A stretch of 64,000 nt of DNA from Treponema bryantii (GTDB lineage: Bacteria > Spirochaetota > Spirochaetia > Treponematales > Treponemataceae), in the NCBI RefSeq assembly GCF_900111035.1, contig NZ_FOFU01000008.1, positions 62,001 through 126,000 on the forward strand. The letters are read 5' to 3'. A program made the translations under genes and the position numbers. The notes below the pieces were generated by a model, which was not told the DNA's origin, made no database searches, and saw nothing but the letters and a program-made list of their open reading frames with translations. Positions within the stretch are counted from its first letter, which is position 1. Each line of letters opens with the position of its first letter. Below, in pieces: positions 38,923 through 47,837 of the stretch.

Positions 38923-40290
38923 TTAAACTTTCCTGATTATTACAATTGTAATATCATCAGATTGCGATGCGTTTTCTGTGAACATACCCATATCAGAAAG
39001 CATTAAATGAATCTGATTTTCAAAAGGTTTTTGAACTGCGTTTTTTACGGATGTAAGTAAACGTGTGTTCCCATATTCATCATGTTCTGAATTCATTGCT
39101 TCCTTAACACCATCAGTAAAAAGAATAATTTCATCTCCAAACTCCATTTCAAACTTGGCTTCCTGAAAGAAAGGTTCAATCGAATTCAGCCCGACAACAC
39201 TGCTGGAATACTTTCGTTCTGAATCAAAAAATAAGCATTCATTATTTGCTTTTCTGTACAGAATAGGAGAGGGGTGTCCGGCATTAACTATTTCAATCTG
39301 ATTTTCATTTATACGCAGAAGAATACCTGTAAGGTAGTTTTCGATGTTACTCTTTTCATTTTTTATTCGTTTATCAATTATTTCCATTACTTCCGAGAGT
39401 GGTTTATTATAATTCTGATGAAATTCCTGCTGAAAAATATTTCGGACAAGCATTGTTACAAGTCCGGAAGAAATTCCGTGACCTGAAACATCGAAAATAC
39501 CAACTCCCTTAAGAAGAGTACCCTGTGTATAAAAATCATACATATCTCCTGAAACACCAGCCATTGCTTTACTGTAATAAGAGATATCATAATTTATTAA
39601 GTCTGGCATTTTTCTTTTTGAAAAACTTTCCTGAACAAAAGCTGCAAGTTCAATTTCCTTTTCGATTGTTTCAATATGTGAATTACGTACTTTTTCAAGA
39701 GTAAATTCCTTGATTAGAGAATTCCACTTAAAAAGGCTGAGAATACTCATTATGACTGTTGTAAGACACGTGTTTAGTATCATAGTAACTGAGCCAACAG
39801 AATAAAGAGCAAAACAGATTACTATTGTAAAAGTAGACAATAATATGATAAAGAAAAGCGGTTCAACTGCAAGCATTACAATTGCAATGATACAGACATT
39901 TACATAAACCGTATAAGAACTCAATGGTGTAGTTGAGTAGAAAAGCAGTGAGACACTAAGCAGCAGAAGGAAAAAAATTGCAAGATATGTAGGCTGATTA
40001 CGACGCCAGATAGGCCATTCCGGGTGATGTGTAGATTGTATGGCTACAAGCAGAACAAGAATACTGCTTAAAATATATCCGGTATAATAAATGAAATCAA
40101 AAATATGCTCTTTCGGATTTGAGTGATAGCGTATTGTCGTAACAATACACATTATTATACCAAAAGTGAATAAAATTTGTTCCAGCTGAGCCAGTCTGTG
40201 AAGATTTTTTGCTATGATTCCTTTCTTAAGATCTTTAGGCATAAGAAATCTTTCCCGAAAGGATTTTCGTATGTTTTTCTTCGTCTTCAA
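38923..40290 (-). CDS. Membrane SpoIIE-type protein phosphatase (RsbU-like) 2
   Basis: A 455-aa paralogue of the adjacent phosphatase. About six membrane helices lie at 34-210 and the catalytic domain at 230-455, with GVSGDMYDFY, IFDVSGHGISSG, LFTDGVKEA and SDDITIVI all intact. The start is a TTG codon at 40290, eight bases or so after GAGGAT; no ATG fits the N terminus MKTKKNIRKS better. The membrane halves of the two proteins differ more than the catalytic halves, which suggests different input signals. Confidence 0.91.
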   Translation of the reverse strand: MKTKKNIRKSFRERFLMPKDLKKGIIAKNLHRLAQLEQILFTFGIIMCIVTTIRYHSNPKEHIFDFIYYTGYILSSILVLLVAIQSTHHPEWPIWRRNQPTYLAIFFLLLLSVSLLFYSTTPLSSYTVYVNVCIIAIVMLAVEPLFFIILLSTFTIVICFALYSVGSVTMILNTCLTTVIMSILSLFKWNSLIKEFTLEKVRNSHIETIEKEIELAAFVQESFSKRKMPDLINYDISYYSKAMAGVSGDMYDFYTQGTLLKGVGIFDVSGHGISSGLVTMLVRNIFQQEFHQNYNKPLSEVMEIIDKRIKNEKSNIENYLTGILLRINENQIEIVNAGHPSPILYRKANNECLFFDSERKYSSSVVGLNSIEPFFQEAKFEMEFGDEIILFTDGVKEAMNSEHDEYGNTRLLTSVKNAVQKPFENQIHLMLSDMGMFTENASQSDDITIVIIRKV

Positions 40291-40379
40291 AGTGTTATCC
40301 TCAATATAATATTTTGGACAACATTATTAATTACTTCTATTATATTATGACTATTTGAATAAAGCAAACAAAAGCTATA

Positions 40380-40408
40380 TTGAAAAATCCGTGCTAAAGT
40401 GTTATTTT
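40380..40408 (+). promoter_or_regulatory. Promoter of the NifU-like/GGGtGRT pair
   Basis: TTGAAA (40380-40385), 17-bp spacer and TATTTT (40403-40408) lie about 37 bases before the ATG. Confidence 0.5.
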
Positions 40409-40444
40409 ATTCTATATATTTATTTTATTTCTCAGGAGCATTTT

Positions 40445-41146
40445 ATGACATACACTGCAGAAGTGGAGCATATGTGTCCTTTGGCAAAAGGCGCATATCA
40501 TGGTCCTGCACCAATCCCTGAAGAGGGCGAGTGGGTACAGGTAAAGAAAATTGAAGATATTTCCGGATTCACACACGGTATCGGTTGGTGTGCACCACAG
40601 CAGGGTGCCTGCAAACTTTCTTTGAACGTAAAGAACGGAATCATCGAAGAAGCATTGGTTGAGACTATCGGTTGTTCTGGTATGACTCACTCAGCTGCTA
40701 TGGCTTCTGAAATCCTCATTGGTAAGACAGTTCTCGAAGCTTTGAATACTGACCTTGTTTGTGATGCTATCAACACAGCAATGCGCGAACTCTTTATGCA
40801 GATCGTTTACGGTCGTTCACAGTCAGCTTACTCTAAGGACGGACTTAAAGTTGGTGCTTCTCTTGAAGACCTCGGAAAGAACCTCCGCTCTCAGGTAGGT
40901 ACAATGTTCGCTACTCGCAAGACAGGTCCTCGCTACCTCGAAATGACAGAAGGATACGTTGAAACTTGTGCTATCGACAAGGACAACCAGATTATTGGTT
41001 ACAACTGTATCAACTTTGGTAAACTTATGGACGCTCTCAAGGCTGGAAAACCAGCTGAAGAAGCTATCGCTGGTGCACGCACACACTATGGTCGTGTAAC
41101 TGCAGATCAGGGTATGGTAAAACTTATCGACCCACGTAAAGAATAG
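40445..41146 (+). CDS. NifU/IscU-like Fe-S scaffold-type protein
   Basis: A 233-aa cytoplasmic protein related to the NifU N-terminal scaffold fold but longer. Conserved cysteines appear in HMCPL near 11, GWCAPQQGAC near 49-56 and TIGCSGMTHS near 77, with a further Cys in VETCAI and YNCINF near 180-190. CAGGAGC lies ahead of ATG 40445; earlier in-frame codons from 40355 lie in the promoter and are rejected. It is 20 bases from the GGGtGRT gene, a pairing repeatedly found in anaerobes. It may build or carry a metal cluster for that partner; the true role is not known to me. Confidence 0.85.
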   Translation: MTYTAEVEHMCPLAKGAYHGPAPIPEEGEWVQVKKIEDISGFTHGIGWCAPQQGACKLSLNVKNGIIEEALVETIGCSGMTHSAAMASEILIGKTVLEALNTDLVCDAINTAMRELFMQIVYGRSQSAYSKDGLKVGASLEDLGKNLRSQVGTMFATRKTGPRYLEMTEGYVETCAIDKDNQIIGYNCINFGKLMDALKAGKPAEEAIAGARTHYGRVTADQGMVKLIDPRKE

Positions 41147-41166
41147 TCACAGGAGGAAATTGAATT

Positions 41167-42204
41167 ATGGCATTATTTGAAGATTTTGAAGGCCGCATTC
41201 CTCAGGTGAATAAGGCTCTTAAAGAATATGGTTTTAAAGAAGGTGAGGCTGGTTTGAACGAGGCTCGCGACCTTTGTAAGGCTCGTGGTTTCGATCCATA
41301 CGAAATCTGTCAGTCTACACAGCAGATTTGTTTCGAGGATGCTAAATGGGCATATGTACTCGGATCTGCAATCGCAATCAAAGAAGCAGAAAAAACTGGT
41401 GACAAAACTGGTTCTACAGCTGCTGCTAACATCGGTAAGGGACTCCAGGCATTCTGTCTTCCAGGTTCTGTAGCTGATGACCGCAAGGTTGGTCTTGGAC
41501 ACGGAAACCTCGGTGCTCGTCTTTTGAGTGAAGAGACACAGTGTTTCGCATTCCTCGCAGGTCACGAATCTTTCGCTGCTGCTGAAGGTGCTATTAAGAT
41601 CGCTGCTAACGCTAACAAGGTTCGCAAGAACAAGCTCCGCGTTATCTTGAACGGTCTTGGAAAAGACGCTGCACAGATCATTTCTCGTATCAACGGCTTT
41701 ACATACGTTCAGACAAAGTTCGACTACTTCAACGGTGAAGGAACTGACAAGGCTCTTACTGTTGTAAAAGAAGTTCCATATGGAAACAACCCAGACCGCC
41801 TTATCGTAAAGTGCTACGGTGCTGACGATGTACGCGAAGGTGTTGCAATCATGTGGCACGAGGATGTTGATGTTTCTATTACTGGAAACTCTACAAACCC
41901 AACTCGTTTCCAGCACCCTGTTGCTGGTACTTACAAGAAGGAGCGCCTCCTTGCTGGTAAGAAATACTTCTCTGTAGCTTCTGGTGGTGGTACAGGTCGT
42001 ACACTTCACCCAGATAACATGGCTGCAGGTCCAGCATCATATGGCTTCACAGATACACTCGGTCGTATGCACTCAGACGCTCAGTTCGCAGGATCATCAT
42101 CAGTTCCAGCTCACGTTGAAATGATGGGATTCATGGGAATGGGTAACAACCCTATGGTCGGTTGTACAGTTGCTTGTGCAGTAGCCGTAGCTGGAAGTTT
42201 CTAG
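41167..42204 (+). CDS. GGGtGRT protein
   Basis: A 345-aa protein named after its own motif, SVASGGGTGRTLHP, at about residue 276. Other visible blocks are GLGHGNLGARLLSEETQCFAF near 115 and a Gly/Met-rich end (MMGFMGMGNNPMVGC). It has several cysteines (ICQSTQQICF, QCF, KCYG, GCTVAC) that could bind metal. AGGAGG precedes the ATG. Codon use is that of a highly expressed gene, like argG and glyQS here. The family's biochemical function is, to my knowledge, not established. Followed by a strong bidirectional terminator. Confidence 0.92.
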   Translation: MALFEDFEGRIPQVNKALKEYGFKEGEAGLNEARDLCKARGFDPYEICQSTQQICFEDAKWAYVLGSAIAIKEAEKTGDKTGSTAAANIGKGLQAFCLPGSVADDRKVGLGHGNLGARLLSEETQCFAFLAGHESFAAAEGAIKIAANANKVRKNKLRVILNGLGKDAAQIISRINGFTYVQTKFDYFNGEGTDKALTVVKEVPYGNNPDRLIVKCYGADDVREGVAIMWHEDVDVSITGNSTNPTRFQHPVAGTYKKERLLAGKKYFSVASGGGTGRTLHPDNMAAGPASYGFTDTLGRMHSDAQFAGSSSVPAHVEMMGFMGMGNNPMVGCTVACAVAVAGSF

Positions 42205-42217
42205 TTCTACACTAAAT

Positions 42218-42253
42218 AAAAAAGAGCTCCGTGAATAAACGGAGCTCTTTTTT
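42218..42253. terminator. Bidirectional terminator
   Basis: A perfect 15-bp stem (42218-42232 with 42239-42253, core GAGCTCCGT/ACGGAGCTC) has A-run and T-run flanks. It ends both the GGGtGRT operon and the convergent ankyrin gene. Confidence 0.9.
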
Positions 42254-42268
42254 ATTGTATATCAATTA

Positions 42269-43285
42269 TTAGTATCCTAAAGAAGTAAGGAATTTTTCGA
42301 GTTCGGAATATCCTTTCAATTGACACCATTCTACTGCAGTTCTCTTTGGACCTCCGCCACTGATTGAAATTTTGCTGAAATCATAATTAAATTTTGCAAG
42401 GATTTTGGCTGCAGGAAGATTATTCTGTTTGATTACATTTGCTCCAAATTCAGACTTATCATTATCAATTTCAATTCCTTTTTCAAGCAGCTTTGAAATT
42501 GCATATTCGTTATTGCACATAATTGCAAGCTGGATCGGATTTACATTTGCCCAGCCATAAACGATTTTCGAATTTAAATCGGCAGTATCTAATGAAGCAT
42601 CAAACATTTCATTGTTATGTGAAGTGATTGAATAGGTGAAGATTGTAATACCTTTTGAATCCTGGTCATTAAAGGAAATGTGATTTTCATCCATATATTT
42701 AAGGATTTCATCTTTTGGAGCCTTTGCATTAACCATTGTCATTAAAAGAGGAATAGCTTCATGCTTTGCAATATTCTGAAGAATGATATCTTTATCTGGA
42801 GTTTTGTCTGTAACAAAATTATGGAAGCATTTACGATCCTTAAAGAAAGCGATTGGTTTTCCTTTTTTAGGATAAATGAAGTAAACAGTCTTTTTAACGG
42901 ATTTTCCTGCATCAATTGTTACTTCATTTGGTTCATACATATTCTTCTTAGGAATATCGAATGAACTGAAAACTATGTCGTTATTTTCATCTGCAGTTCC
43001 AAGTTCAATTCCCTTAAGTTTACTGAGATTATAATTTTCTAATTTTTCTTCACTGCTGTTAATAATTTCAAAATTCACTTCAGCCATTGTGTAGTTATTT
43101 GAATCACGAGGTGAAAAAACACTTTGCCCAACAGTAACTTTGTTTACAGGGTATTTAAGTGAAGAAATTTTTACCGAAACTGTATCAGAAATTACAACAG
43201 GCTCAGCAGTAATTTTTACCGATGCAGCAAAACAGGTAACTGCAGCAAGAAAACCAACGAAAATTAAACTAATAATTTTTTTCAT
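42269..43285 (-). CDS. Exported ankyrin-repeat protein
   Basis: A 338-aa protein with signal peptide MKKIISLIFVGFLAAVTCFA. Residues about 20-160 form a strand-rich domain of unknown type. The C-terminal 180 residues carry divergent ankyrin repeats (NVNPIQLAIMCNNEYAISKLLEKGIEID, GANVIKQNNLPAAKILAKFN, TAVEWCQLKGYSELEKFL). Ankyrin repeats bind other proteins; in the periplasm they may guard against toxic or misfolded partners, but that is only inference. AAAGGAGCG-type ribosome site. A single-gene unit ending at the shared terminator. Confidence 0.8.
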   Translation of the reverse strand: MKKIISLIFVGFLAAVTCFAASVKITAEPVVISDTVSVKISSLKYPVNKVTVGQSVFSPRDSNNYTMAEVNFEIINSSEEKLENYNLSKLKGIELGTADENNDIVFSSFDIPKKNMYEPNEVTIDAGKSVKKTVYFIYPKKGKPIAFFKDRKCFHNFVTDKTPDKDIILQNIAKHEAIPLLMTMVNAKAPKDEILKYMDENHISFNDQDSKGITIFTYSITSHNNEMFDASLDTADLNSKIVYGWANVNPIQLAIMCNNEYAISKLLEKGIEIDNDKSEFGANVIKQNNLPAAKILAKFNYDFSKISISGGGPKRTAVEWCQLKGYSELEKFLTSLGY

Positions 43286-43371
43286 TATTTCGCTCCTTTT
43301 TTATAATTATATTAGATAAAATTGAATAATGAAAGTTTGAAATCTACGTTTTTTTATTATTTATTTTAATG

Positions 43372-43377
43372 TATAAT
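43372..43377 (+). promoter_or_regulatory. -10 box of the TtcA-like gene, leaderless type
   Basis: TATAAT ends six bases before ATG 43384. There is no ribosome site, and a T-rich -35 region is the only upstream support. Confidence 0.45.
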
Positions 43378-43383
43378 TTAATC

Positions 43384-44097
43384 ATGAAAAAACACCCCAA
43401 ACTTTCAAGTCTCATAGACAAAGCATGTTTCGATTATAATCTCATTGAAAAGGGCGACCGCATTCTTATTGGTGCCAGCGGTGGGAAGGATTCTACTGCA
43501 CTCATTAAATATTTTGCGAACAGGGCTAAGAGACCGGAGTGTGGGTTTGAGTATAAGGCGTTGTTTATAAAAAGTGATTTTGCTCCGGAGTTTCCTGAGG
43601 GTATTATGGCGAAGTTCCGAGAGTGGGGCGTTCCTTTTGAAAAGCTTAATGTGAATGTGCTTGAGCGTGTAAAACCCGGGCAGAAGATGAGCTGCTGGTG
43701 GTGTTCTACTCAGCGACGTTCGGAGCTTTTGAGTTATGCACTGGACAATGGGTATAACAAGATTGCACTCGGGCACCACATGGATGATATTCTTGAAACG
43801 CTGCTGATGAATATGCTTAATAAAGGTGAGCTTGCTGCCATGCCGCCGCGGCTTAAGTATGATAAGTTTCCGGTTAGTGTTGTGCGGCCTCTTTGTTATG
43901 TAAGTGAAGAACGGTTGATTGAACAAGCAAAAGAGGAGGGCTACGCAGGCTATACTTGTACCTGTAATTATCAGGATAACTCTGACCGTAAGGAAGCACG
44001 CCGCAAACTCGAAGAACTAACCGAAGGCTCTCAGGCAAAAAAAGAGCGGCTGTTTGCGTCGTTGCGCAATATCCAGCCGCTGTATTTACCTGTGTAA
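43384..44097 (+). CDS. ttcA: TtcA-family tRNA sulfurtransferase
   Basis: A 237-aa PP-loop ATPase that thiolates tRNA, probably making 2-thiocytidine at position 32. The PP-loop is SGGKDST near 33-39. The Fe-S cluster cysteines are CWWC near 102-105 and a third in TCTCNYQ near 194. The segment ALGHHMDDILETLLMNM is typical of the family. ATG 43384 matches the family start; an in-frame ATG at 43369 would add five residues but overlaps the -10 box. Related TtcA-like proteins with other tRNA targets cannot be excluded. Confidence 0.88.
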   Translation: MKKHPKLSSLIDKACFDYNLIEKGDRILIGASGGKDSTALIKYFANRAKRPECGFEYKALFIKSDFAPEFPEGIMAKFREWGVPFEKLNVNVLERVKPGQKMSCWWCSTQRRSELLSYALDNGYNKIALGHHMDDILETLLMNMLNKGELAAMPPRLKYDKFPVSVVRPLCYVSEERLIEQAKEEGYAGYTCTCNYQDNSDRKEARRKLEELTEGSQAKKERLFASLRNIQPLYLPV

Positions 44098-44129
44098 GGC
44101 CGCCCGGTAGGCGGCTGGTGTTAAATAGC

Positions 44130-44167
44130 AGAGCGTTAAGAAAATTGCGAAAGCAATTTTTAGCTCT
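44130..44167. terminator. Hairpin between ttcA and pncB
   Basis: AAAATTGC-GAAA-GCAATTTT (44141-44160), extended by AGAGC/GCTCT on the outside. T-runs are short on the plus strand; it probably serves both convergent genes. Confidence 0.6.
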
Positions 44168-44174
44168 ACCATTT

Positions 44175-45620
44175 TTATCGTATGTTGCGTTCAATAAAAT
44201 CCTTTTTCAATTCCATCAATTTCTCTGTGAGAGAAACCTTGTAAATATGAGGATTCAGTATTCTCTTGTATGACTCGTCGAAAGCTTCGAGCTGGCTCTG
44301 CATTGTTGTGCGGCTGATCTTAAGCTGTTCGCTGTCTGGAAGACGTGGAGTTACGCGCTGTCCATTTTCGAGACGCTTTTTCAAAAGTGGTTCAACCTTT
44401 GCCGCCTTACATGTGAACTGGCGATAATCTACCATAGGGTGGTAGTAGCGGTACTCTTTTCCTGCTTCGATTGTTTCATCTTCAAGAGAAAGAATATCTG
44501 CAAGTGCCATACCATTTTCATCATAAAGACGGTAAACATTCTTAATACCAGGGTTTGTAGTTTTTGCAGGATTATCAGAGAACTTCATTGCTGGAACCAT
44601 TTCTCCTGTTGCCTTGTCGTTACGTGCAGCAAGTTTATAAACACCAGTGAAAGAAGATTCATTTCCACCAGTAACCATATGAGTTCCAACACCCCAGCTG
44701 TTGATTGGAGCACCACCAGCAACGAGTGTAGTAATTATTTCTTCTGTAAGTTCATTTGAAACGCTGATTTTTGCCTGTGGGTAACCTGCACGGTCGAGTT
44801 CTTTACGAACTTCACGTGTGAGGTATGAAATATCACCTGAATCAAGGCGAACACCAAAGTTATAGCCTTTTTCTACAAGTTCACCACCAGCGATGATAGC
44901 GTTCTTAATACCAGATTTCAAAGTATCATAAGTATCAATAAGGAATACAGAATTAGTCGGATAGATTTTAGCATATTCGCGGAATGCTTCAAGCTCCGAA
45001 CCGTGTGACATAATCCATGAGTGAGCCATAGTTCCCATTACAGGAATACCGTATTCTTTTCCGGCAAGTGTGTTAGAAGTTCCTGCGGCACCACCAATGT
45101 AAGAAGCACGGGTAGCACTCATGCCACCATCAGGTCCCTGTGCACGGCGAAGACCGAATTCCATAATCGGTGCTTTCTTAGAAGCAAGCCAGATGCGGGC
45201 TGTTTTTGTAGCAATAAGACTCTGGAAGTTTACGTGATTCAAAACAAGAGCTTCGAGAATCTGTGCTTCAATAAGATTTGCATGAATGCGAACAAGTGGT
45301 TCCTGAGGGAAAATTACAGTTCCTTCATCCATTGTATAAAGGTCACCTGTGAACTTGAAATCCTTAAGATAATCAAGGAAGCCCTGTTCAAAAATCTTCT
45401 GTTCTGCAAGATACTTAATATCATCTTCGCTGAAGCGGAAGTTTGTGATAATATCCATAAGGGTTTCGTTTCCGGCAAGAATTGAGAAACCGCCGTTAAA
45501 AGGATTTCTACGGAAGAACATGTCAAAAACAACTTTTTGATTCATGTTCTCCTTCCAATAGCCCTGAGCCATTGTCAGTTCATAAAAATCTGTAAAAAGT
45601 GCGCTGGTAATATTATTCAT
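44175..45620 (-). CDS. pncB: Nicotinate phosphoribosyltransferase
   Basis: A 481-aa enzyme that recycles nicotinate to NAD precursors using PRPP. Family blocks are FTDFYELTMAQGYW near 8, FEFGLRRAQGPDGG-like EFGLRRAQGPDGGMSATRAS near 160, GTMAHSWIMSHGSE near 197 and FGVRLDSGDISYLTREVR near 250. I choose ATG 45620, seven bases after AAGGA; an in-frame ATG two codons earlier sits too close to that site. The SDR gene lies 53 bases upstream on the same strand. Confidence 0.95.
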   Translation of the reverse strand: MNNITSALFTDFYELTMAQGYWKENMNQKVVFDMFFRRNPFNGGFSILAGNETLMDIITNFRFSEDDIKYLAEQKIFEQGFLDYLKDFKFTGDLYTMDEGTVIFPQEPLVRIHANLIEAQILEALVLNHVNFQSLIATKTARIWLASKKAPIMEFGLRRAQGPDGGMSATRASYIGGAAGTSNTLAGKEYGIPVMGTMAHSWIMSHGSELEAFREYAKIYPTNSVFLIDTYDTLKSGIKNAIIAGGELVEKGYNFGVRLDSGDISYLTREVRKELDRAGYPQAKISVSNELTEEIITTLVAGGAPINSWGVGTHMVTGGNESSFTGVYKLAARNDKATGEMVPAMKFSDNPAKTTNPGIKNVYRLYDENGMALADILSLEDETIEAGKEYRYYHPMVDYRQFTCKAAKVEPLLKKRLENGQRVTPRLPDSEQLKISRTTMQSQLEAFDESYKRILNPHIYKVSLTEKLMELKKDFIERNIR

Positions 45621-45673
45621 AATCATTCCTTATTATATTTTTCATTCCGAAACAAGTTCATCATGTTATTTAC

Positions 45674-46537
45674 TTAAATAAAATCAGAGACAGAAATCTC
45701 TTCATCTTTTTTTATCATCTCTGCATCCGGATTATGCGGCCGCTTGTTATAAAGATAAGTATAACGGGCTCCAATATATCCGCTGACAAATCTGCTCATA
45801 AAAGCTGTTATGCGCCACTTAAAAAGCAACATAGAAATTCGTTTATTCTTAAATGCTCTTTTAAGACACTGTGCAACTACCTTCTTTGGTGGAATGCCGC
45901 CTTTTACTTCCGGACGAGCTCCATTAGAGGCTACGTTTGCAAATTCAGTACTTACAGAACCAGGGCATAAAGCACAAACCTTAATTCCTTTGTCATGCAA
46001 TTCTGCAGCAAGTGCAACAGAAAAGTTCAAAACGTATGCTTTTGTTGCTCCGTAAACAGCAAAATTACCAAGAGGTAAAAAGGCTGCAAGGGAAGCTGTA
46101 TTTATAATTACAGAATCTTTCTTCAGATAGGGAAGTGCTACACCACAGATACCTGTTACAGTTGTACAGTTCAGTTCAATCATATCCATCTGGCGATTGA
46201 TTGAAGTTTCTGCAAAAGGTCCGTAAGTTCCAAAACCAGCATTGTTGATAAGAAGCCCAATTTCAATTCCACTTTCAACTTTGCGAAGTTTTTCATCTTC
46301 ACTTTCAAGAAGTTTTTTGAAACGTTCAACACCTTCTTTGCCTGCAACGTCCAGAACTACTGGATGGACTGTAGTAAAATTCTTTGTAGCATTCAGATTG
46401 TCAGCAAGCGTTCGGAGTTTGTCTTCACGGCGTGCGATAATCCAGATTTCGTCATAATCATAATTTGCACAAACCTGACGGGTGAATTCTTCGCCTAAAC
46501 CGGAACTGGCGCCTGTAATTACTGCAATACGTTTCAT
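45674..46537 (-). CDS. Short-chain dehydrogenase/reductase
   Basis: A 287-aa classical SDR with the NAD(P)-binding GASSGLGEEF near 9-18, NNAG near 95, catalytic Ser in INTASLAAF and YGATKAYV with Tyr and Lys near 161-165. The C terminus is longer and basic (AFKNKRISMLLFKWRITAFMSRFVSG), possibly membrane-touching, as in the DltE/YqjQ-like group. Substrate cannot be predicted. The start has no ribosome site; a full promoter ends eight bases upstream. Confidence 0.88.
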   Translation of the reverse strand: MKRIAVITGASSGLGEEFTRQVCANYDYDEIWIIARREDKLRTLADNLNATKNFTTVHPVVLDVAGKEGVERFKKLLESEDEKLRKVESGIEIGLLINNAGFGTYGPFAETSINRQMDMIELNCTTVTGICGVALPYLKKDSVIINTASLAAFLPLGNFAVYGATKAYVLNFSVALAAELHDKGIKVCALCPGSVSTEFANVASNGARPEVKGGIPPKKVVAQCLKRAFKNKRISMLLFKWRITAFMSRFVSGYIGARYTYLYNKRPHNPDAEMIKKDEEISVSDFI

Positions 46538-46545
46538 ATATTTCT

Positions 46546-46574
46546 ATTATATAAAATAACAATAGATTTTACAA
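46546..46574 (-). promoter_or_regulatory. Promoter of the SDR gene, leaderless type
   Basis: Minus-strand TTGTAA (46569-46574), 17-bp spacer and TATAAT (46546-46551). Eight bases separate it from the ATG at 46537. Confidence 0.6.
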
Positions 46575-46624
46575 ATGCTCTACTTTTTTTCTGTAATCCC
46601 TGAATTCCATAAATACACAGTAAT

Positions 46625-46633
46625 TGATATAAT
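46625..46633 (+). promoter_or_regulatory. Extended -10 of the NagZ-like gene, leaderless type
   Basis: TGATATAAT (TGn plus TATAAT) ends seven bases before ATG 46641. The -35 TTCCAT is weak and there is no ribosome site. Confidence 0.55.
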
Positions 46634-46640
46634 AGAATAT

Positions 46641-47837
46641 ATGAAACATACTTGGTGGGTTGTTATATTATTAACTCTTCTTACATCCTGTACAGATAAA
46701 CAGACAAAAAAGGAGCTTCGAACTCATCAGGCTGCGGCGCTTACTCAGACTTATATCAATCAGAAGAAAAACGAACGGGCTGCTGCAATTGAGCGATATG
46801 TTAAACAGCTGCCATTGGAACAGAAAATTGCCCAGATGTTCATTGAAAATCTTGAAGGTTGTACAAGTTTCCGTTCGTATGAAACTGTTGATGCAATGAC
46901 CGGAAATGGTGATAAGACTCCTCTGGTTGCGGGTGGTTATCTTTTCTTTTCATATAATATTGCTCCAGATCGTAAGCAGATGCAGGATTATATAAAATCA
47001 ATTCGTGAATATTGTGATTCTTACGCAATTATTCAGCCTTATCTGAGTGTTGATCAGGAAGGTGGATGGGTTACTCGTCTTAAGAAACTGAATCCAAAAC
47101 TTCCATCTAATGAACAGGTAGCTGCTGCTTATGATGTTGCCGGAACTTATAGTTTGTATTCGGAGCAGGCGGCCGGTATGAAAGATCTCGGTTTTGATAT
47201 GAATCTTGCGCCTGTGGTAGAAGTGTGTACTGACGATAATGCGGAGTTTCTGGACGGCCGCAGCTTCGGTGACCTTAATAAAGTTATCCGTTATGGAACT
47301 GCGTGTATTAATGCCTACGAAAATAATGGAATTGCAACTGTAATAAAGCATTTCCCGGGAAATACGAATACAGACCCTCATACAGGACTTCCGGAAATTA
47401 CTCTTTCAAAAGATGAGTTAATGAAAAGCATTGAATCCTTCCGCGAGCTTGTAAAACTTAATCCTGCAGTTGTTCTTATGTCACATGCCCGAACCTCAGC
47501 TATCGATCCTGGTGTTCCAGCCTGTCTTTCTAAAGTGTGGGTAACAGATATTCTGCGTAATGAGTTTGGATATAATGGTTTAATTTTTTCTGATGATATT
47601 TTTATGGGTGCTTTGGCAGACAATGGTTATCCGCCTGAGGTTGCTGCTGTTCGTGCCGTAGAAGCTGGTGTCGATTGTATTATGACTTCGGAAAAGCGTT
47701 TTGGACGTGCAGGTGCTGTACTTTATAAAAAAGCAAAAGAAGATTATGATTTTGAAAAGAAAATTGATGCTGCAGTTTTACGAATCATTAAATATAAACT
47801 TGAGGCAGGTTTAATAGATGAAGCAGAAATCCGCTAA
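46641..47837 (+). CDS. Glycoside hydrolase family 3 lipoprotein, NagZ-like
   Basis: A 398-aa lipoprotein with signal peptide ending LLTSC (Cys near 17). The GH3 barrel has DQEGGWVTRL near 138, VIKHFPGNTNTDPHTGLP near 235-252 carrying the catalytic His of the NagZ loop, and FSDDIFMGAL near 315 with the nucleophile Asp. It should remove beta-N-acetylglucosamine from cell-wall fragments or from host or diet glycans outside the cytoplasm. E. coli NagZ is cytoplasmic, so a lipidated form points to the periplasm or surface. Its end overlaps the next gene by 20 bases. Confidence 0.9.
   Translation: MKHTWWVVILLTLLTSCTDKQTKKELRTHQAAALTQTYINQKKNERAAAIERYVKQLPLEQKIAQMFIENLEGCTSFRSYETVDAMTGNGDKTPLVAGGYLFFSYNIAPDRKQMQDYIKSIREYCDSYAIIQPYLSVDQEGGWVTRLKKLNPKLPSNEQVAAAYDVAGTYSLYSEQAAGMKDLGFDMNLAPVVEVCTDDNAEFLDGRSFGDLNKVIRYGTACINAYENNGIATVIKHFPGNTNTDPHTGLPEITLSKDELMKSIESFRELVKLNPAVVLMSHARTSAIDPGVPACLSKVWVTDILRNEFGYNGLIFSDDIFMGALADNGYPPEVAAVRAVEAGVDCIMTSEKRFGRAGAVLYKKAKEDYDFEKKIDAAVLRIIKYKLEAGLIDEAEIR

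Noticed and set aside
40355-40444. Longer N terminus for the NifU-like protein
   Set aside because: It covers the promoter and ribosome site; the family starts at the ATG 40445.
41173-42009. 278-codon open frame on the minus strand
   Set aside because: It mirrors the GGGtGRT gene and has no ribosome site or recognisable motif.
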